A stretch of DNA of 64,000 bases, from assembly GCF_003990725.2 (NCBI RefSeq), contig NZ_CP030064.1, positions 1,612,001-1,676,000 of the forward strand, read 5' to 3'. Shown piece after piece: positions 32,564 to 41,771 of this stretch (positions within the stretch are counted from its first letter, which is position 1; the number at the start of each line of letters is the position of its first letter). The position numbers and the translations under genes are program-made. The notes beneath the pieces are model-generated. The model was not told where the DNA came from. It ran no database searches and saw nothing but the letters and a program-made list of their open reading frames with translations. Origin of the DNA: Halorubrum sp. PV6 (GTDB lineage: Archaea; Halobacteriota; Halobacteria; Halobacteriales; Haloferacaceae).

Positions 32564-35500
32564 TCACTCCGCGGGCGGCAACGCGAGCGTCACCGCCGTT
32601 CCCTCGCCGTCGATACCGGTGTCGAAGCGGATCTCACCGCCGTACGCCGTGACGACCCACGCGACGATCCACAGGCCGACGCCGGTGTTGTGACGTAGCT
32701 GGGTCACCTCTCGCTCGCCGGTGATCACTTCGCGAACCGAGACGGGGACCCCCGGTCCGTCGTCGGCGACCGTCACCCGCACGACGCCGGCGTCCGGGTC
32801 GTGGACGGCGGTTATCTCGACCGTCGGGTCGTCGCCGCCGTGGTCGACGGCGTTCTCCACGAGGTGATCGAGCGCCGTCGCGAAGCGGTCGTCGCCGCGG
32901 ACGGAGACCCCCTCGGGGACGTGCGTCCGGATCTCGGCGTCCGGGACCCTCGCCGCGTGTTTTCGGACGACGTCGTCGACCACCGATCGGACGCCGATCG
33001 GCTTCGGATCCGTCACGTACCCTTCTTCGACCACGCGCCGGATCGTCGCGGCGCCCTCGGCCACTTCGACGAGTCGCTTCCCGGTCGCCTCGATCCGCCG
33101 GGCGTGGCTGCGGACCGCTTCGTCGTCGGTCAGCGCGGCTATCTCGCCGGCGAAGCCGAACACGACGTTCAGCTCGTTCCGGAGGTTGTGCCGGAGGATC
33201 CGGTTGACGATCTGGACGTACTGCTCGCGGCGCTTCCGTTCCGTGATGTCGGTGTAGATGCCGAACGCGCGCCGCGTCTCGCCCGCCTCGTAGCTGAACC
33301 CGCGGAAGAGGAAGTCGCGCGGTCCGTCGACGGTTCGCCTTCGCACCTCTCGGGTGACGAACCCCCGCTCGCGGACCAGGTCGTCGAGCGACTCGCCGCC
33401 GGGGTCGCGGCGACGCTCGTCGTCTTCCAGCCGTTGCTCCTGGATTCCGAGCGCGGCGATCGTCTGTCCCCGGAGGGCGGTCGCGTCGGCGCCGAAGCGG
33501 TCCTCGAACGCCGGGTTGATCCCGTCGATGACCGTCTCGTCGTCGCCGAGGACGACGTCCATCACCGGGTCGGGAATCCGGTCGAACAGCCGCTGGAAGC
33601 GGTCGCGCTCCGTGACCAGTTCAGTCCGCGTCCGGTGGAGGTCGGTGACGTCCGACAGCGACGCGACGACGCCGGTGGCGTGTCTCGACAGCGCCGACAG
33701 CCGCAACTCGCCGTGTCTGGGCTGAGAATCGCCCTCGCCGCGGACCGTCAGGTCGATCGTTCGCGTCGCGTCGACCCGGTCGCCGTCGGCCGCCGCACCC
33801 GACAGCGACGCGATCGCGTCGGCGATCTCCTCGCCGTCGCTCTCGGAGAGGAGCGCGTCGAGGCGACGACCCGTGACGCCGTCTTCTCCGGTCGGTTCGG
33901 TCGCGTCGGCGGGATCGCGGTTCCGGTCGTCGGTCGGCCGTCCCCCGGCGCCGAACCACGCCGAGAACGACGCCGTCGCGTACGTGACGACGCCGTCGCC
34001 GTCGAGGACACACACCATGTCGTCGACGTTCTTCAGCGCGTCCTCGTACGTGTGTAGCCGGCGGCGACGCTCGTTCGTGTCCATCGTGGCGACCGCGTTG
34101 GTCGCCAGCAGTTCGAGGACGGTGACGTCCCGCTCGTCGAAGGCGTTCGGCTCGACGGACCCGACGATGAACACGCCGTGGGTCCCGAGCGGGACCGCGA
34201 CCGCCGAGCGCATCCCGTGGTACTCGCGGCGCTCGTCTCCCGCCGTCAACTCGTCTCCCGCGGCGAGGTCGCCGTACACCTGCGTCGCTTCCCGCTCGAA
34301 GGTCCGCCCGCTGATCCCCTCGCCGGGCGGTCGCGGCTGTCGGCTGGCCGCGAACCGCTCGCCGAGCCCCTCGCTCGTGGCGGCGAGTCGGAGCACCCCG
34401 GCGTCCGGGTCGAACAGGCGCACGCCGCTTATCTGGTGGCCGAGGACCTCGTCCGCGGCCTCGACCAGTCGCTCCGTGACCCCCTCGGTGTCGGCCTCGC
34501 GCTGGATGCGCTCGACGGTCGCCAGCAGGCGTTCGAGGGTTCGCTCGCGGCGCTTCCCCTCCGAGGCGTCGGCGAAGAACACCGAGAGCCCGTCCGGAGA
34601 CGGGTAGGCGGCCACCTCGGTCCAGAGGTCCAGCGGCTCGTACCGCGTCTCGAAGGAGACCGACTCCTGAGTCTCCATCGCCCGCCGGTAGTGTGTCTCG
34701 TACTCCTCCCCGACCGCAGCCGGGAACTCCTCCCAGACGCTCTCGCCGAGCAGCGCGTCGGGGTCGCGACCGAGCAGCGCGGCGGCCTTCTCGTTGACGT
34801 AGGTGAACCGCCACTCGGTATCGAGCGCGAAGAACGCGTCGTCGACCCGTTTCAGCGTGTCCTCGAATCGCTCGACTGCGGCCGCCTGTTCCTCGCGGGC
34901 GAGCTCTCGTTCGATCGCGCGCCCGAGCCACGCGGCGAGCAGTTCGACGAACGTCTTCTCGGACTCGTCGAAGGGGCGGTCGCGTCGCTCCGGGTCGAGG
35001 AAGCAGAGCGACCCGAACACCTCGTCGTCGACGACGACGCGCCCGCCGACGTAGCTCCCGAACCCGAACTGCTCGTAGGCCGGGTCGCCGCGCATCCCCG
35101 CCGCCTCGGGGTCGGTGAACGCGAACACGGCGTCGCCCCCGGCGTCGGCAGTACCGTCCTGGGCGACGGCGGGGGCGCTCCCGTCGCCGTCTCGGTTCCC
35201 CTGGACCGTCCGGCGGCAGTACGTCAGCTCCAGCGGAACCGAGCCGTCGCCGTCTGGGTCGTCCGCCGCCAGCGAATCGAGGATGCCGGTGTCGTCCCGG
35301 TACTGCCGGACGTGGAGCTGATCCGCGTCGATCTGCGAGGAGTAGCCCATCGAGAGGCCGAGATGGTCGCGGCCCAAATCGAGCAGCGCGTCGACCTTCG
35401 CTTCGAGGTCGGTGGTCCGGTCCGAGACGATCCGGACGAACGGTTCGAGGAACCCGTCGGCCCGGCCGCCGGCCGGCGAGTCCGCGCGCCGTTCCGCCGC

Positions 35501-35893
35501 CTGGATCCGGTCTGCGAGGGTCTCGCCGTCGGCCGCGAGCCGTCGGCCGGAGACGTACTCGACGCCCAGTCGGCTGGCGTCGATGGCGGCGTCGGGGTCG
35601 TCGCGAACGGAATAGGTGAGAATCGGTGTGTCCGGGTAGCGCGCCCGAATCGCCTCGACCTCGACGGGCGCGGTCGCGCGGTGGCTGTCGGGTCGGGTGC
35701 CGTTGCTGTGGCCGCCTTCGGGGTCGTCGTCCGACTCGGAGCCTCGCAGGCGGACGACGACGACGCTCGGCTCCGCGTCGCCGTCGACGCCTCTCTCCGG
35801 CACCGCTCGGACCGTTCGCGTCCCGTCGGGGAGCGTTCCCCACGCTTCGTCGACGGGGGCGCCGAGGTGAAGCGGTGGCTCCTCAGGTGTCAT
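32564..35893 (-). CDS. Multi-domain PAS/GAF sensor histidine kinase
   Basis: 1109 residues from ATG 35893. Order: receiver-like N-terminal domain (about 40-140) without a clear phospho-acceptor, GAF (about 150-320), PAS (330-450), GAF (460-600), two further PAS domains (620-890), the dimerisation helix with the phospho-histidine in RILRHNLRNELN (His902), and a HATPase domain with HLVENAVDHGG, VADDGPGVP and GVGLWIV. No membrane segment, so a cytoplasmic sensor. The next gene outward is a divergent PAS response regulator, a plausible partner. Signal unknown. Confidence 0.9.
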   Translation of the reverse strand: MTPEEPPLHLGAPVDEAWGTLPDGTRTVRAVPERGVDGDAEPSVVVVRLRGSESDDDPEGGHSNGTRPDSHRATAPVEVEAIRARYPDTPILTYSVRDDPDAAIDASRLGVEYVSGRRLAADGETLADRIQAAERRADSPAGGRADGFLEPFVRIVSDRTTDLEAKVDALLDLGRDHLGLSMGYSSQIDADQLHVRQYRDDTGILDSLAADDPDGDGSVPLELTYCRRTVQGNRDGDGSAPAVAQDGTADAGGDAVFAFTDPEAAGMRGDPAYEQFGFGSYVGGRVVVDDEVFGSLCFLDPERRDRPFDESEKTFVELLAAWLGRAIERELAREEQAAAVERFEDTLKRVDDAFFALDTEWRFTYVNEKAAALLGRDPDALLGESVWEEFPAAVGEEYETHYRRAMETQESVSFETRYEPLDLWTEVAAYPSPDGLSVFFADASEGKRRERTLERLLATVERIQREADTEGVTERLVEAADEVLGHQISGVRLFDPDAGVLRLAATSEGLGERFAASRQPRPPGEGISGRTFEREATQVYGDLAAGDELTAGDERREYHGMRSAVAVPLGTHGVFIVGSVEPNAFDERDVTVLELLATNAVATMDTNERRRRLHTYEDALKNVDDMVCVLDGDGVVTYATASFSAWFGAGGRPTDDRNRDPADATEPTGEDGVTGRRLDALLSESDGEEIADAIASLSGAAADGDRVDATRTIDLTVRGEGDSQPRHGELRLSALSRHATGVVASLSDVTDLHRTRTELVTERDRFQRLFDRIPDPVMDVVLGDDETVIDGINPAFEDRFGADATALRGQTIAALGIQEQRLEDDERRRDPGGESLDDLVRERGFVTREVRRRTVDGPRDFLFRGFSYEAGETRRAFGIYTDITERKRREQYVQIVNRILRHNLRNELNVVFGFAGEIAALTDDEAVRSHARRIEATGKRLVEVAEGAATIRRVVEEGYVTDPKPIGVRSVVDDVVRKHAARVPDAEIRTHVPEGVSVRGDDRFATALDHLVENAVDHGGDDPTVEITAVHDPDAGVVRVTVADDGPGVPVSVREVITGEREVTQLRHNTGVGLWIVAWVVTAYGGEIRFDTGIDGEGTAVTLALPPAE

Positions 35894-36202
35894 CCCTCTC
35901 GCCCGCGGAGTCGTGCGTACGAGCGATCGGCCGTCTGCGGGTCTCACACCCCGGATGCGCCGGATACCTCGGACGCTCGTTCGAATTCGTCACTACGGAA
36001 TTCACGAACGGGAGGAATATAATCGTTCGCTCCCGCTCTCGGCGGGGTTTATGTACGGTAGTTTCACGCGAATACAACAACCGTCGCTGGCTCACTCGTT
36101 CCAACAGTAATATTCTCGATGTAGCGGCCTGCTAGCAGCAAAATCGCGGCCTCAGCAGTAGCACCCAAATGTATTTCCATCACCCTGTGCTAACGCGTTA
36201 CA
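35894..36202. other. Divergent regulatory region between histidine kinase and response regulator
   Basis: 309 bp without a gene and much richer in AT than its surroundings. It contains an inverted repeat at 35978-36010 (CGTTCGAATTC and GAATTCACGAACG arms), a TTTATGTACGG element near 36049 and an AAATGTATTTCC box about 30 bp before ATG 36203. It probably holds both promoters. Confidence 0.45.
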
Positions 36203-37384
36203 ATGTCCGGTCCTGCCCTTCCGCTACACGGAAAGCGTGAGTCGGGAGTCAGGATCCTCCACGTGGACGACGAGCCGGACTTTCTCGACCTCGTGGCCAT
36301 CTACTTAGAGCGGATCGACGACGCGTTCGAGGTCCGGTCGGAGACGGACGTCGACGCGGCGCTCGACGCCGTCGAGTCCGACGCCATCGACTGTATCGTC
36401 AGCGACTACGACATGCCGAAGACGGACGGGCTCGCCTTCCTCGAACGCGTCCGCGACCTCGACTCGACGGTCCCGTTCATCCTCTTCACCGGCAAGGGGA
36501 GCGAGGAGATAGCCAGCGAGGCCATCTCCGCCGGCGTCACCGACTACATTCAAAAGCGCGCGGCGGCCGACCAGTACACGGTGTTGGCGAACCGGGTCCG
36601 AAACGCGGTCGATCAGGCCCGCTCGCGCTCCGCGCTGGAGATGAGCGAGCAGCGGCTCTCGCGGTTCATCGAGCAGTCGCCACTCGGCACCATCGAGTAC
36701 GACGAGTCGTTCCGGATCGTCCGCGTGAACCCGGCGGCCGAATCGATCCTCGGCTTCGACGAGGCGGAACTGATCGGCGAGACGTGGCTCCGCTTCGTCC
36801 CCGAGGAGCTCCACCGTCACGTCGCGGCGGTCGAGCGCGACCTCCTCGCCGACAAGGGCGGCTACCGGACCGTCAACAGGAACGTCCGCGCCGACGGCGA
36901 AGCGATCCGCTGTCGGTGGCACAACCAGGTGGTGACCGACGGCGACGGCGAGGTGATCCGCGTCTTCTCGCAGTTCGAAGACGTGACCGACCGGCTGGAC
37001 CGGAAACGGGAGCTCGAACGGACGAACGCCGTCCTCGCCGCGGTGTTCGACGGCCTTCCGGCGGGGATGCTCGTCGAAGACGCCGACAGGCGCGTCATCC
37101 GCGTCAACGAGCGGCTCTACGACCTGTTCGGGATCGACGACGACCCCGCGACGGCGACCGGCCGCGACTGCGCGCAGCTGGCGGTCGAGATGAGTGGGCT
37201 GTTCGAGGACCCCGAACTGTTCGTCGACCGAATCGAGCGCATCGTCGACGCCGGCACCCCCGTCGACGACGAGCGAGTCACCCTCGCCGACGGCCAGGAC
37301 CTCTTCCTGACGTATCGCCCGGTCGATCTGTCGGAGAGCCACGGGCACCTGTGGGCCTACCGCGAGGCCCCCGAGCACTCGTAG
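36203..37384 (+). CDS. Response regulator with two PAS domains and no output kinase
   Basis: 393 residues. Receiver domain 16-135 with acidic pair VDDEPD, phospho-acceptor Asp68 in CIVSDYDMPKTDG, FTGKGSEE (Thr96 region) and the conserved lysine near 118. PAS 1 spans about 145-270 (FIEQSPLGTIEYDESFRIVRVN, ending VFSQFEDVTDRLDRK) and PAS 2 about 275-390. There is no histidine kinase or DNA-binding domain, so it probably acts through protein contacts. It faces the histidine kinase gene across 309 bp. Confidence 0.88.
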   Translation: MSGPALPLHGKRESGVRILHVDDEPDFLDLVAIYLERIDDAFEVRSETDVDAALDAVESDAIDCIVSDYDMPKTDGLAFLERVRDLDSTVPFILFTGKGSEEIASEAISAGVTDYIQKRAAADQYTVLANRVRNAVDQARSRSALEMSEQRLSRFIEQSPLGTIEYDESFRIVRVNPAAESILGFDEAELIGETWLRFVPEELHRHVAAVERDLLADKGGYRTVNRNVRADGEAIRCRWHNQVVTDGDGEVIRVFSQFEDVTDRLDRKRELERTNAVLAAVFDGLPAGMLVEDADRRVIRVNERLYDLFGIDDDPATATGRDCAQLAVEMSGLFEDPELFVDRIERIVDAGTPVDDERVTLADGQDLFLTYRPVDLSESHGHLWAYREAPEHS

Positions 37385-37401
37385 CCGGCGACGACCGAGG
37401 C

Positions 37402-38028
37402 TCAGTCCTCGGTGAGGTACGCCCGGTCGTCCGCCGAGCGGTCGCCGGTCCGTAACACGTGGCAGTCGCGACACCGCGCCTCGTAGGACTCCTCGGCGCC
37501 GACGAGGATGGTCGGGTCGTCGACGTGCGCCGGCTCGCCCTCGATGAGCCGCTGATTTCGCGAGGCGGGCTCGCCGCACTGCGAGCAGATCGCCTGGAGT
37601 TTGTCGACGTACTCCGCGGTCGCCATCAGTTCGGGAAGGGGTGCGAACGGCTCGCCGCGGAACGTCTGGTCGGTCCCCGAGACGATCACGCGGGTGCCGT
37701 TGTCGGCCAAGGCGTTACACGCCTCGACGAGCGCGTCGGAGAAGAAGTTCGCCTCGTCGATGGCGACCACTTCGGGGAACGGGTCGTCGTCGAGGATCGA
37801 CAGCGGACCGTCGCCCTCGTTGTCGACGACGGTCGCCTTCCACTGGCGGCCGTTGTGGGTCCCGATCGTCGCCTCGCCGTATCGGTCGTCGATGGCGGGC
37901 TTATAAACCGCGACCGACTGGCCGGCTATCTCGGACCGCCGCAAGCGCCGGAGCAACTCCTCCGTCTTCCCCGAAAACATCGACCCCGAAATGACCTCGA
38001 TCCACCCGGATCGAGTGATCGCGTGCAT
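37402..38028 (-). CDS. tdk: Thymidine kinase
   Basis: 208 residues, the type II (TK1-like) form. P-loop SGSMFSGKT (13-21), VVAIDEANFF (the DExx segment), YVDKLQAICSQCGEPASRNQRL and CRDCH, whose four cysteines form the structural zinc site. It phosphorylates thymidine for salvage. It ends 18 bp from the response regulator gene on the other strand. Confidence 0.94.
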   Translation of the reverse strand: MHAITRSGWIEVISGSMFSGKTEELLRRLRRSEIAGQSVAVYKPAIDDRYGEATIGTHNGRQWKATVVDNEGDGPLSILDDDPFPEVVAIDEANFFSDALVEACNALADNGTRVIVSGTDQTFRGEPFAPLPELMATAEYVDKLQAICSQCGEPASRNQRLIEGEPAHVDDPTILVGAEESYEARCRDCHVLRTGDRSADDRAYLTED

Positions 38029-38080
38029 ACCCGTTCGGGCACGAGCCAGCGACTAAACCGTTTCTCTCTGGCGCGGGAGT

Positions 38081-38536
38081 TTACGCCGCGCTGGCGACCG
38101 CGACGAGCAGGGCGGCGGCGACGACGTACGCCGTCGCGGAGAGCGCCCAGTCGCGCCGGACCCGGCCGAGCCGCTGGCGGGGAATCCCCCGCGCACGGGG
38201 GAGCGGGACGACCACGAAGAACCCGACCATCAGCGCGAGCATCACGGGGCTCGCGACCGCGACCGCGACGACCGCCCCGACGCCGAGCGCCGCCTGGATC
38301 GCGGCGACGAGGCCGACGAACAGGAGCCCGGACCCGCCGCCGGCGACGTAGTGGACCCACGTCGCCAGCCGGGGCGGCGCGCGGGTGACGGGGGTGTCCG
38401 TGAGGACGCTCGCGGCGACGCGCGGCGCGGTCGCGCCCTCTTCGAGCCGCGGCATCACGCGATCCATCGCGAGCGTCGCGAGCAGTCCGACGACCGGCCC
38501 GAGCGCGAGCCCGGACAGGAGTGAGAACGTGGCCAT
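38081..38536 (-). CDS. Four-TM membrane protein
   Basis: 151 residues with four hydrophobic segments (about 6-22, 63-83, 86-111 and 130-150). Between the first two is DRVMPRLEEGATAPRVAASVL; before the last is RARGIPRQRLGRVRRDW. It looks like an uncharacterised haloarchaeal integral membrane family. No motifs for catalysis. Neighbours (tdk, HD hydrolase) suggest nothing specific. Confidence 0.7.
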   Translation of the reverse strand: MATFSLLSGLALGPVVGLLATLAMDRVMPRLEEGATAPRVAASVLTDTPVTRAPPRLATWVHYVAGGGSGLLFVGLVAAIQAALGVGAVVAVAVASPVMLALMVGFFVVVPLPRARGIPRQRLGRVRRDWALSATAYVVAAALLVAVASAA

Positions 38537-38602
38537 TGCTGACGCGTACGCGCGCGAGCGGCTTCAGTCCCCCGACACCGCGACCGCCTCGCGACCGCCC
38601 GG

Positions 38603-39847
38603 TTACGCGCCGTCGCCGAACTCGTCGAGCGTCGTCGGCATCGCTCCGCGAACCGCCGTGACGAGCCCCTCGGCGTCGAGTCCGAGAACCTCGGCGGCGG
38701 CGCGCCCCACGCGGTCGGTGGCGGGGCGGGGCGCGTACACGCCGAGCCGCCACTGGTCGCGCTGGGCGGTGCGGAGCGCGGAGACGAGCGGGGACTGTCG
38801 CTCCAACCGACGCACCTCGCCGTTGACCGTGACGCGGGCGGTCGACTCGCGCATCGACGGCTCGGGCGGCACGTCGAGGATCACGTGCTGTCTGGCGACG
38901 CCGGCCTCCTCGGAGATTTCGCGCTCCAGCGCGGTCTCGGCGTCGTGGTCGGCCGTGTGGACGCGCTCGGGCACGTCGTCGTACTCCGCCCACACCGCCA
39001 GCTTGTAGAGGTCGCGCTCGTCGTAGCGTCGAGAGAGTTCGGCGGTCTCGGGGCATCGGCGGATCGCCGCGAGGAAGTCGTGGTCGTCCATCCGGCGCAG
39101 TTCGGCCGCGGTGGTCGGCGTCGCGTCAAGGAGGTCGCTCGCGGCGCGGCGCAACATCGCCTTCGAGATGCGCGCGACGTGGTGGGTGTAGACGACCGGG
39201 TTCATCAGCGCGCGCGCTAAGAGGAGACTCTCCGCCGTCTGGACGTTCCCCTCGTCTAAGACGAGTTCGCGGCTCCCCGTCCCCACGTCGACGAAGGTCA
39301 GTTCGCGAACGAACCGCTCCGTGTCGATGGTGCCGTAGGGGACGCCGGTGTGGTAGGCGTCGCGCACGAGGTAATCCATCCGGTCCACGTCGAGTTCGCC
39401 GGAGACGAGCCCGCCGTACCGCCCCTCGCCGGCGACCAGCCCGGCGATCCGGTCGGGGTCGAGGTCGTGGTCGCGCAACACCTCGCCGACCGCGCCGGAC
39501 GCGAGCAGTTCGTCCACGTCGTCGTGGTACTTCCCGGTGCGGCGGTGCGTGAGCGACTCCAAGTTGTGGCTGAACGGGCCGTGACCAACGTCGTGGAGCA
39601 TGGCCGCGGCCTCGATCCGGTCCGCCCGTTTGCCCTCGATCCCGAGGTGGTCGAGCGACTGGCTGGCGAGGTGGTAGACGCCGAGCGAGTGCTCGAAGCG
39701 CGTGTGGTTCGCGGAGGGGTACGCGAGTTGGACCGTGCCGAGCTGTTTGACGTGTCTGAGCCGCTGGACGGCGGGGGTGTCGACCAGATCCGCGGCGACA
39801 CCGTCGATTTCGATGTGGTCGTGGACGGTGTCTTTGACCGTGATCAT
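38603..39847 (-). CDS. HD-domain phosphohydrolase (dGTPase/SAMHD1-like), copy 1
   Basis: 414 residues from ATG 39847. HD residues are intact: NHTRFEHSLGVYHLA, AAMLHDVGHGPFSHN, then SGELDVDRMDYLVRDAYHTGVPYGTID. The start VKDTVHDHIEID and the PAVQRLRHVKQLG helix are those of dNTP triphosphohydrolase-like enzymes. A paralogue with the same architecture lies at 40455-41654 on the same strand, with a UspA gene between them. Thymidine kinase nearby fits nucleotide-pool control. Exact substrate unknown. Confidence 0.9.
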   Translation of the reverse strand: MITVKDTVHDHIEIDGVAADLVDTPAVQRLRHVKQLGTVQLAYPSANHTRFEHSLGVYHLASQSLDHLGIEGKRADRIEAAAMLHDVGHGPFSHNLESLTHRRTGKYHDDVDELLASGAVGEVLRDHDLDPDRIAGLVAGEGRYGGLVSGELDVDRMDYLVRDAYHTGVPYGTIDTERFVRELTFVDVGTGSRELVLDEGNVQTAESLLLARALMNPVVYTHHVARISKAMLRRAASDLLDATPTTAAELRRMDDHDFLAAIRRCPETAELSRRYDERDLYKLAVWAEYDDVPERVHTADHDAETALEREISEEAGVARQHVILDVPPEPSMRESTARVTVNGEVRRLERQSPLVSALRTAQRDQWRLGVYAPRPATDRVGRAAAEVLGLDAEGLVTAVRGAMPTTLDEFGDGA

Positions 39848-39910
39848 ACGTCGGCGTTCGACCGCGTGGGATAAAAGCGCGTGCGTGTCTGTCGCCCCGC
39901 GCGGGTCGCG

Positions 39911-39977
39911 GACCGTCGCGCGCTCTCGGCCCACCGACCGTCGCGCGCTCTCACTCCGCCGACCGTCGCGCGCTCTC
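39911..39977. repeat. Three 25-bp-period direct repeats upstream of UspA
   Basis: GACCGTCGCGCGCTCTC occurs at 39911-39927, 39936-39952 and 39961-39977, exactly 25 bp apart with partly conserved 8-bp spacers. The array sits between the divergent HD hydrolase and UspA genes, 34-100 bp upstream of the UspA TATA box. Spacers are too short for CRISPR; an operator array is possible. Confidence 0.9.
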
Positions 39978-40012
39978 GCCCCGCCGTTGCCACCCCTCGG
40001 GACCGTTTGGGA

Positions 40013-40023
40013 CGATTTATACG
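40013..40023 (+). promoter_or_regulatory. TATA box of the third UspA gene
   Basis: CGATTTATACG centred about 28 bp before ATG 40046. Confidence 0.55.
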
Positions 40024-40045
40024 TCCAGTACGTCAAAACCAAGGT

Positions 40046-40450
40046 ATGTACGACGTACTCGTAGCCATCGACAACGCGGAAGACGAGCGAGCGGTCGCAC
40101 AGGCGAAGGCGATCACGGATCTGCCGACGACGGACGGCTCCGTCCGCGCGCACCTGTGTCACGTGTTCCAGGAGAACCCCGAAGGCGCGTCGGTCCACCA
40201 GATCTCGGCGGTGCGACGCGCGCGAGAGGCCCTCGAAGCCGCCGGCATCGAGTGCGTCCACCACGAGGCGAGCGGGGAGCCGGCGGACGAGCTGCTCGCG
40301 GCCGCCGACGACGTCGACGCCGACGCGATCTGCGTCTGCGGGCGCCGCCGCCGCCCCACCGGTAAGGCCGTCTTCGGCAGCGTCACGCAGGACGTAATCT
40401 TGGGGACCAACCGCCCGGTGCTTGCCGTTCCGGCGCCGAAAAAGGAGTAA
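40046..40450 (+). CDS. Universal stress protein (UspA family)
   Basis: 134 residues from ATG 40046. MYDVLVAIDNAEDERAVAQA at the start and the nucleotide-binding tail CVCGRRRRPTGKAVFGSVTQDVILGTNRPVLAV. It lies between two same-strand paralogous HD hydrolase genes, converging with copy 2 (4-bp gap). Three direct repeats precede its promoter, so it may have its own regulation. Role not shown. Confidence 0.88.
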   Translation: MYDVLVAIDNAEDERAVAQAKAITDLPTTDGSVRAHLCHVFQENPEGASVHQISAVRRAREALEAAGIECVHHEASGEPADELLAAADDVDADAICVCGRRRRPTGKAVFGSVTQDVILGTNRPVLAVPAPKKE

Positions 40451-40454
40451 CCCG

Positions 40455-41654
40455 CTACGCGCGGGCGCCGGCGGTCCGGAGTCCGAGCACGTCCCGCGCC
40501 GCCTCGCCGACCGCGTCGACGTGTTCGGCCGGGCAGTAGACGCCGAGCGTCCAGCGTCGCCGCTCCGCGCTCCGCAGCCCGGCGACCAGCTCGGACGCGT
40601 CTTCGAGCCGCTGCGGGACGCCGTCGACGACGACCGTCGAGCCGGACTCTTTTAAACCGGGGCGCGAGGGCACGTCGACGACGACCTCGCCGCGATCGAT
40701 ACCGACCGCCGCCGCGATCTCGCGTTCGGCCGCGCGCTCCTCGTCGTGGCCGGCGTCGACGGTGCCCGCCGGCACGTCCTCTAACCCGACCCACACCGCC
40801 CGTTTATAAAGGTCGCGTCGCTCGATCCGCGTCCCGAGCGTCGGCACCGTCTCCCGCAGCGCGACGAGCAGGTCGTGGTCGGCCATTCGGCGGAACGACT
40901 GCACGTCGGTGTCGGTCCGTTCGAGGTAGCGCTCGCAGGCGCGTTCGAGCATCGCACCGGCGACCCGCGAGACGTGGTGGCGGTAGACGACGGCGTTCAT
41001 CAGCGAGCGAGCGACGAGCAGGCTCTCGGCGGTCGGGACGTTCCCTTCGGCGAGGACGAGCGCCGCGTTCGCCGGGTCGCTCGCGTCGCCCGCGAGCCGG
41101 AGTTCGTTGACGAGCCGCCCGGTGTCGACCGTGCCGTAGGGGACGCCGGTGTGGTGGGCGTCGCGCACGAGGTAGTCCATCCGGTCCACGTCGAGCTCGC
41201 CCGAGACGAGCGCGCCGAGCCCGCCCTCGCCCGCGATCAGCGAGGCGACGCGCTCCGGGTCGACCCCGTTGCGTTCGAGGACGCGACACACCTCGCGGTC
41301 GCCGTCGGTGAGGAGCCACGCGATGTCGTCGTGGTCGCGGCCCGTCGCCCGGCGGATGATCCCCTCGGTCTGGTGGCCGTACGGCCCGTGTCCGACGTCG
41401 TGCAGGAGCGCCGCCGCCCGGACGTGCGCGGCGGTGTCGGCGTCGAGCCCCAAGCCGTCTATCGCGCCGCGAGCGAGGTGGTAGACGCCGAGCGAGTGCT
41501 CGAAGCGGGTGTGGTTCGCGGAGGGGTACACCAGCCGAACGGTGGACAGCTGTTTGATGTGTCGCAGCCGCTGAAAGGCGGGCGTATCGACCAGTTCGGC
41601 CGCGAGTTCGCCGAGCCGGACGTGGCCGTGAACGCTGTCCTTTATCGCCTTCAT
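40455..41654 (-). CDS. HD-domain phosphohydrolase (dGTPase/SAMHD1-like), copy 2
   Basis: 399 residues. Same layout as the copy at 38603-39847: VKDSVHGHVRLG-type start (IKDSVHGHV), PSANHTRFEHSLGVYHLA, ALLHDVGHGPYGHQ and SGELDVDRMDYLVRDAHHTGVPYGT. The two share long identical stretches in the HD core but diverge in the C-terminal third. All metal ligands remain, so both copies are likely active. The pair may arise from an old local duplication around the UspA gene. Confidence 0.88.
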   Translation of the reverse strand: MKAIKDSVHGHVRLGELAAELVDTPAFQRLRHIKQLSTVRLVYPSANHTRFEHSLGVYHLARGAIDGLGLDADTAAHVRAAALLHDVGHGPYGHQTEGIIRRATGRDHDDIAWLLTDGDREVCRVLERNGVDPERVASLIAGEGGLGALVSGELDVDRMDYLVRDAHHTGVPYGTVDTGRLVNELRLAGDASDPANAALVLAEGNVPTAESLLVARSLMNAVVYRHHVSRVAGAMLERACERYLERTDTDVQSFRRMADHDLLVALRETVPTLGTRIERRDLYKRAVWVGLEDVPAGTVDAGHDEERAAEREIAAAVGIDRGEVVVDVPSRPGLKESGSTVVVDGVPQRLEDASELVAGLRSAERRRWTLGVYCPAEHVDAVGEAARDVLGLRTAGARA

Positions 41655-41771
41655 TGTGCGGTGGTCGGCCGCCGGGAAATTGGTCGTTTCGGCTCACGAC
41701 CGGACTGGCGGGCGCAGCCGCGAGAGGAATAAAACCGCGAGCGCCGCCGGCGAACGCGCCGCTCCGCCGGG

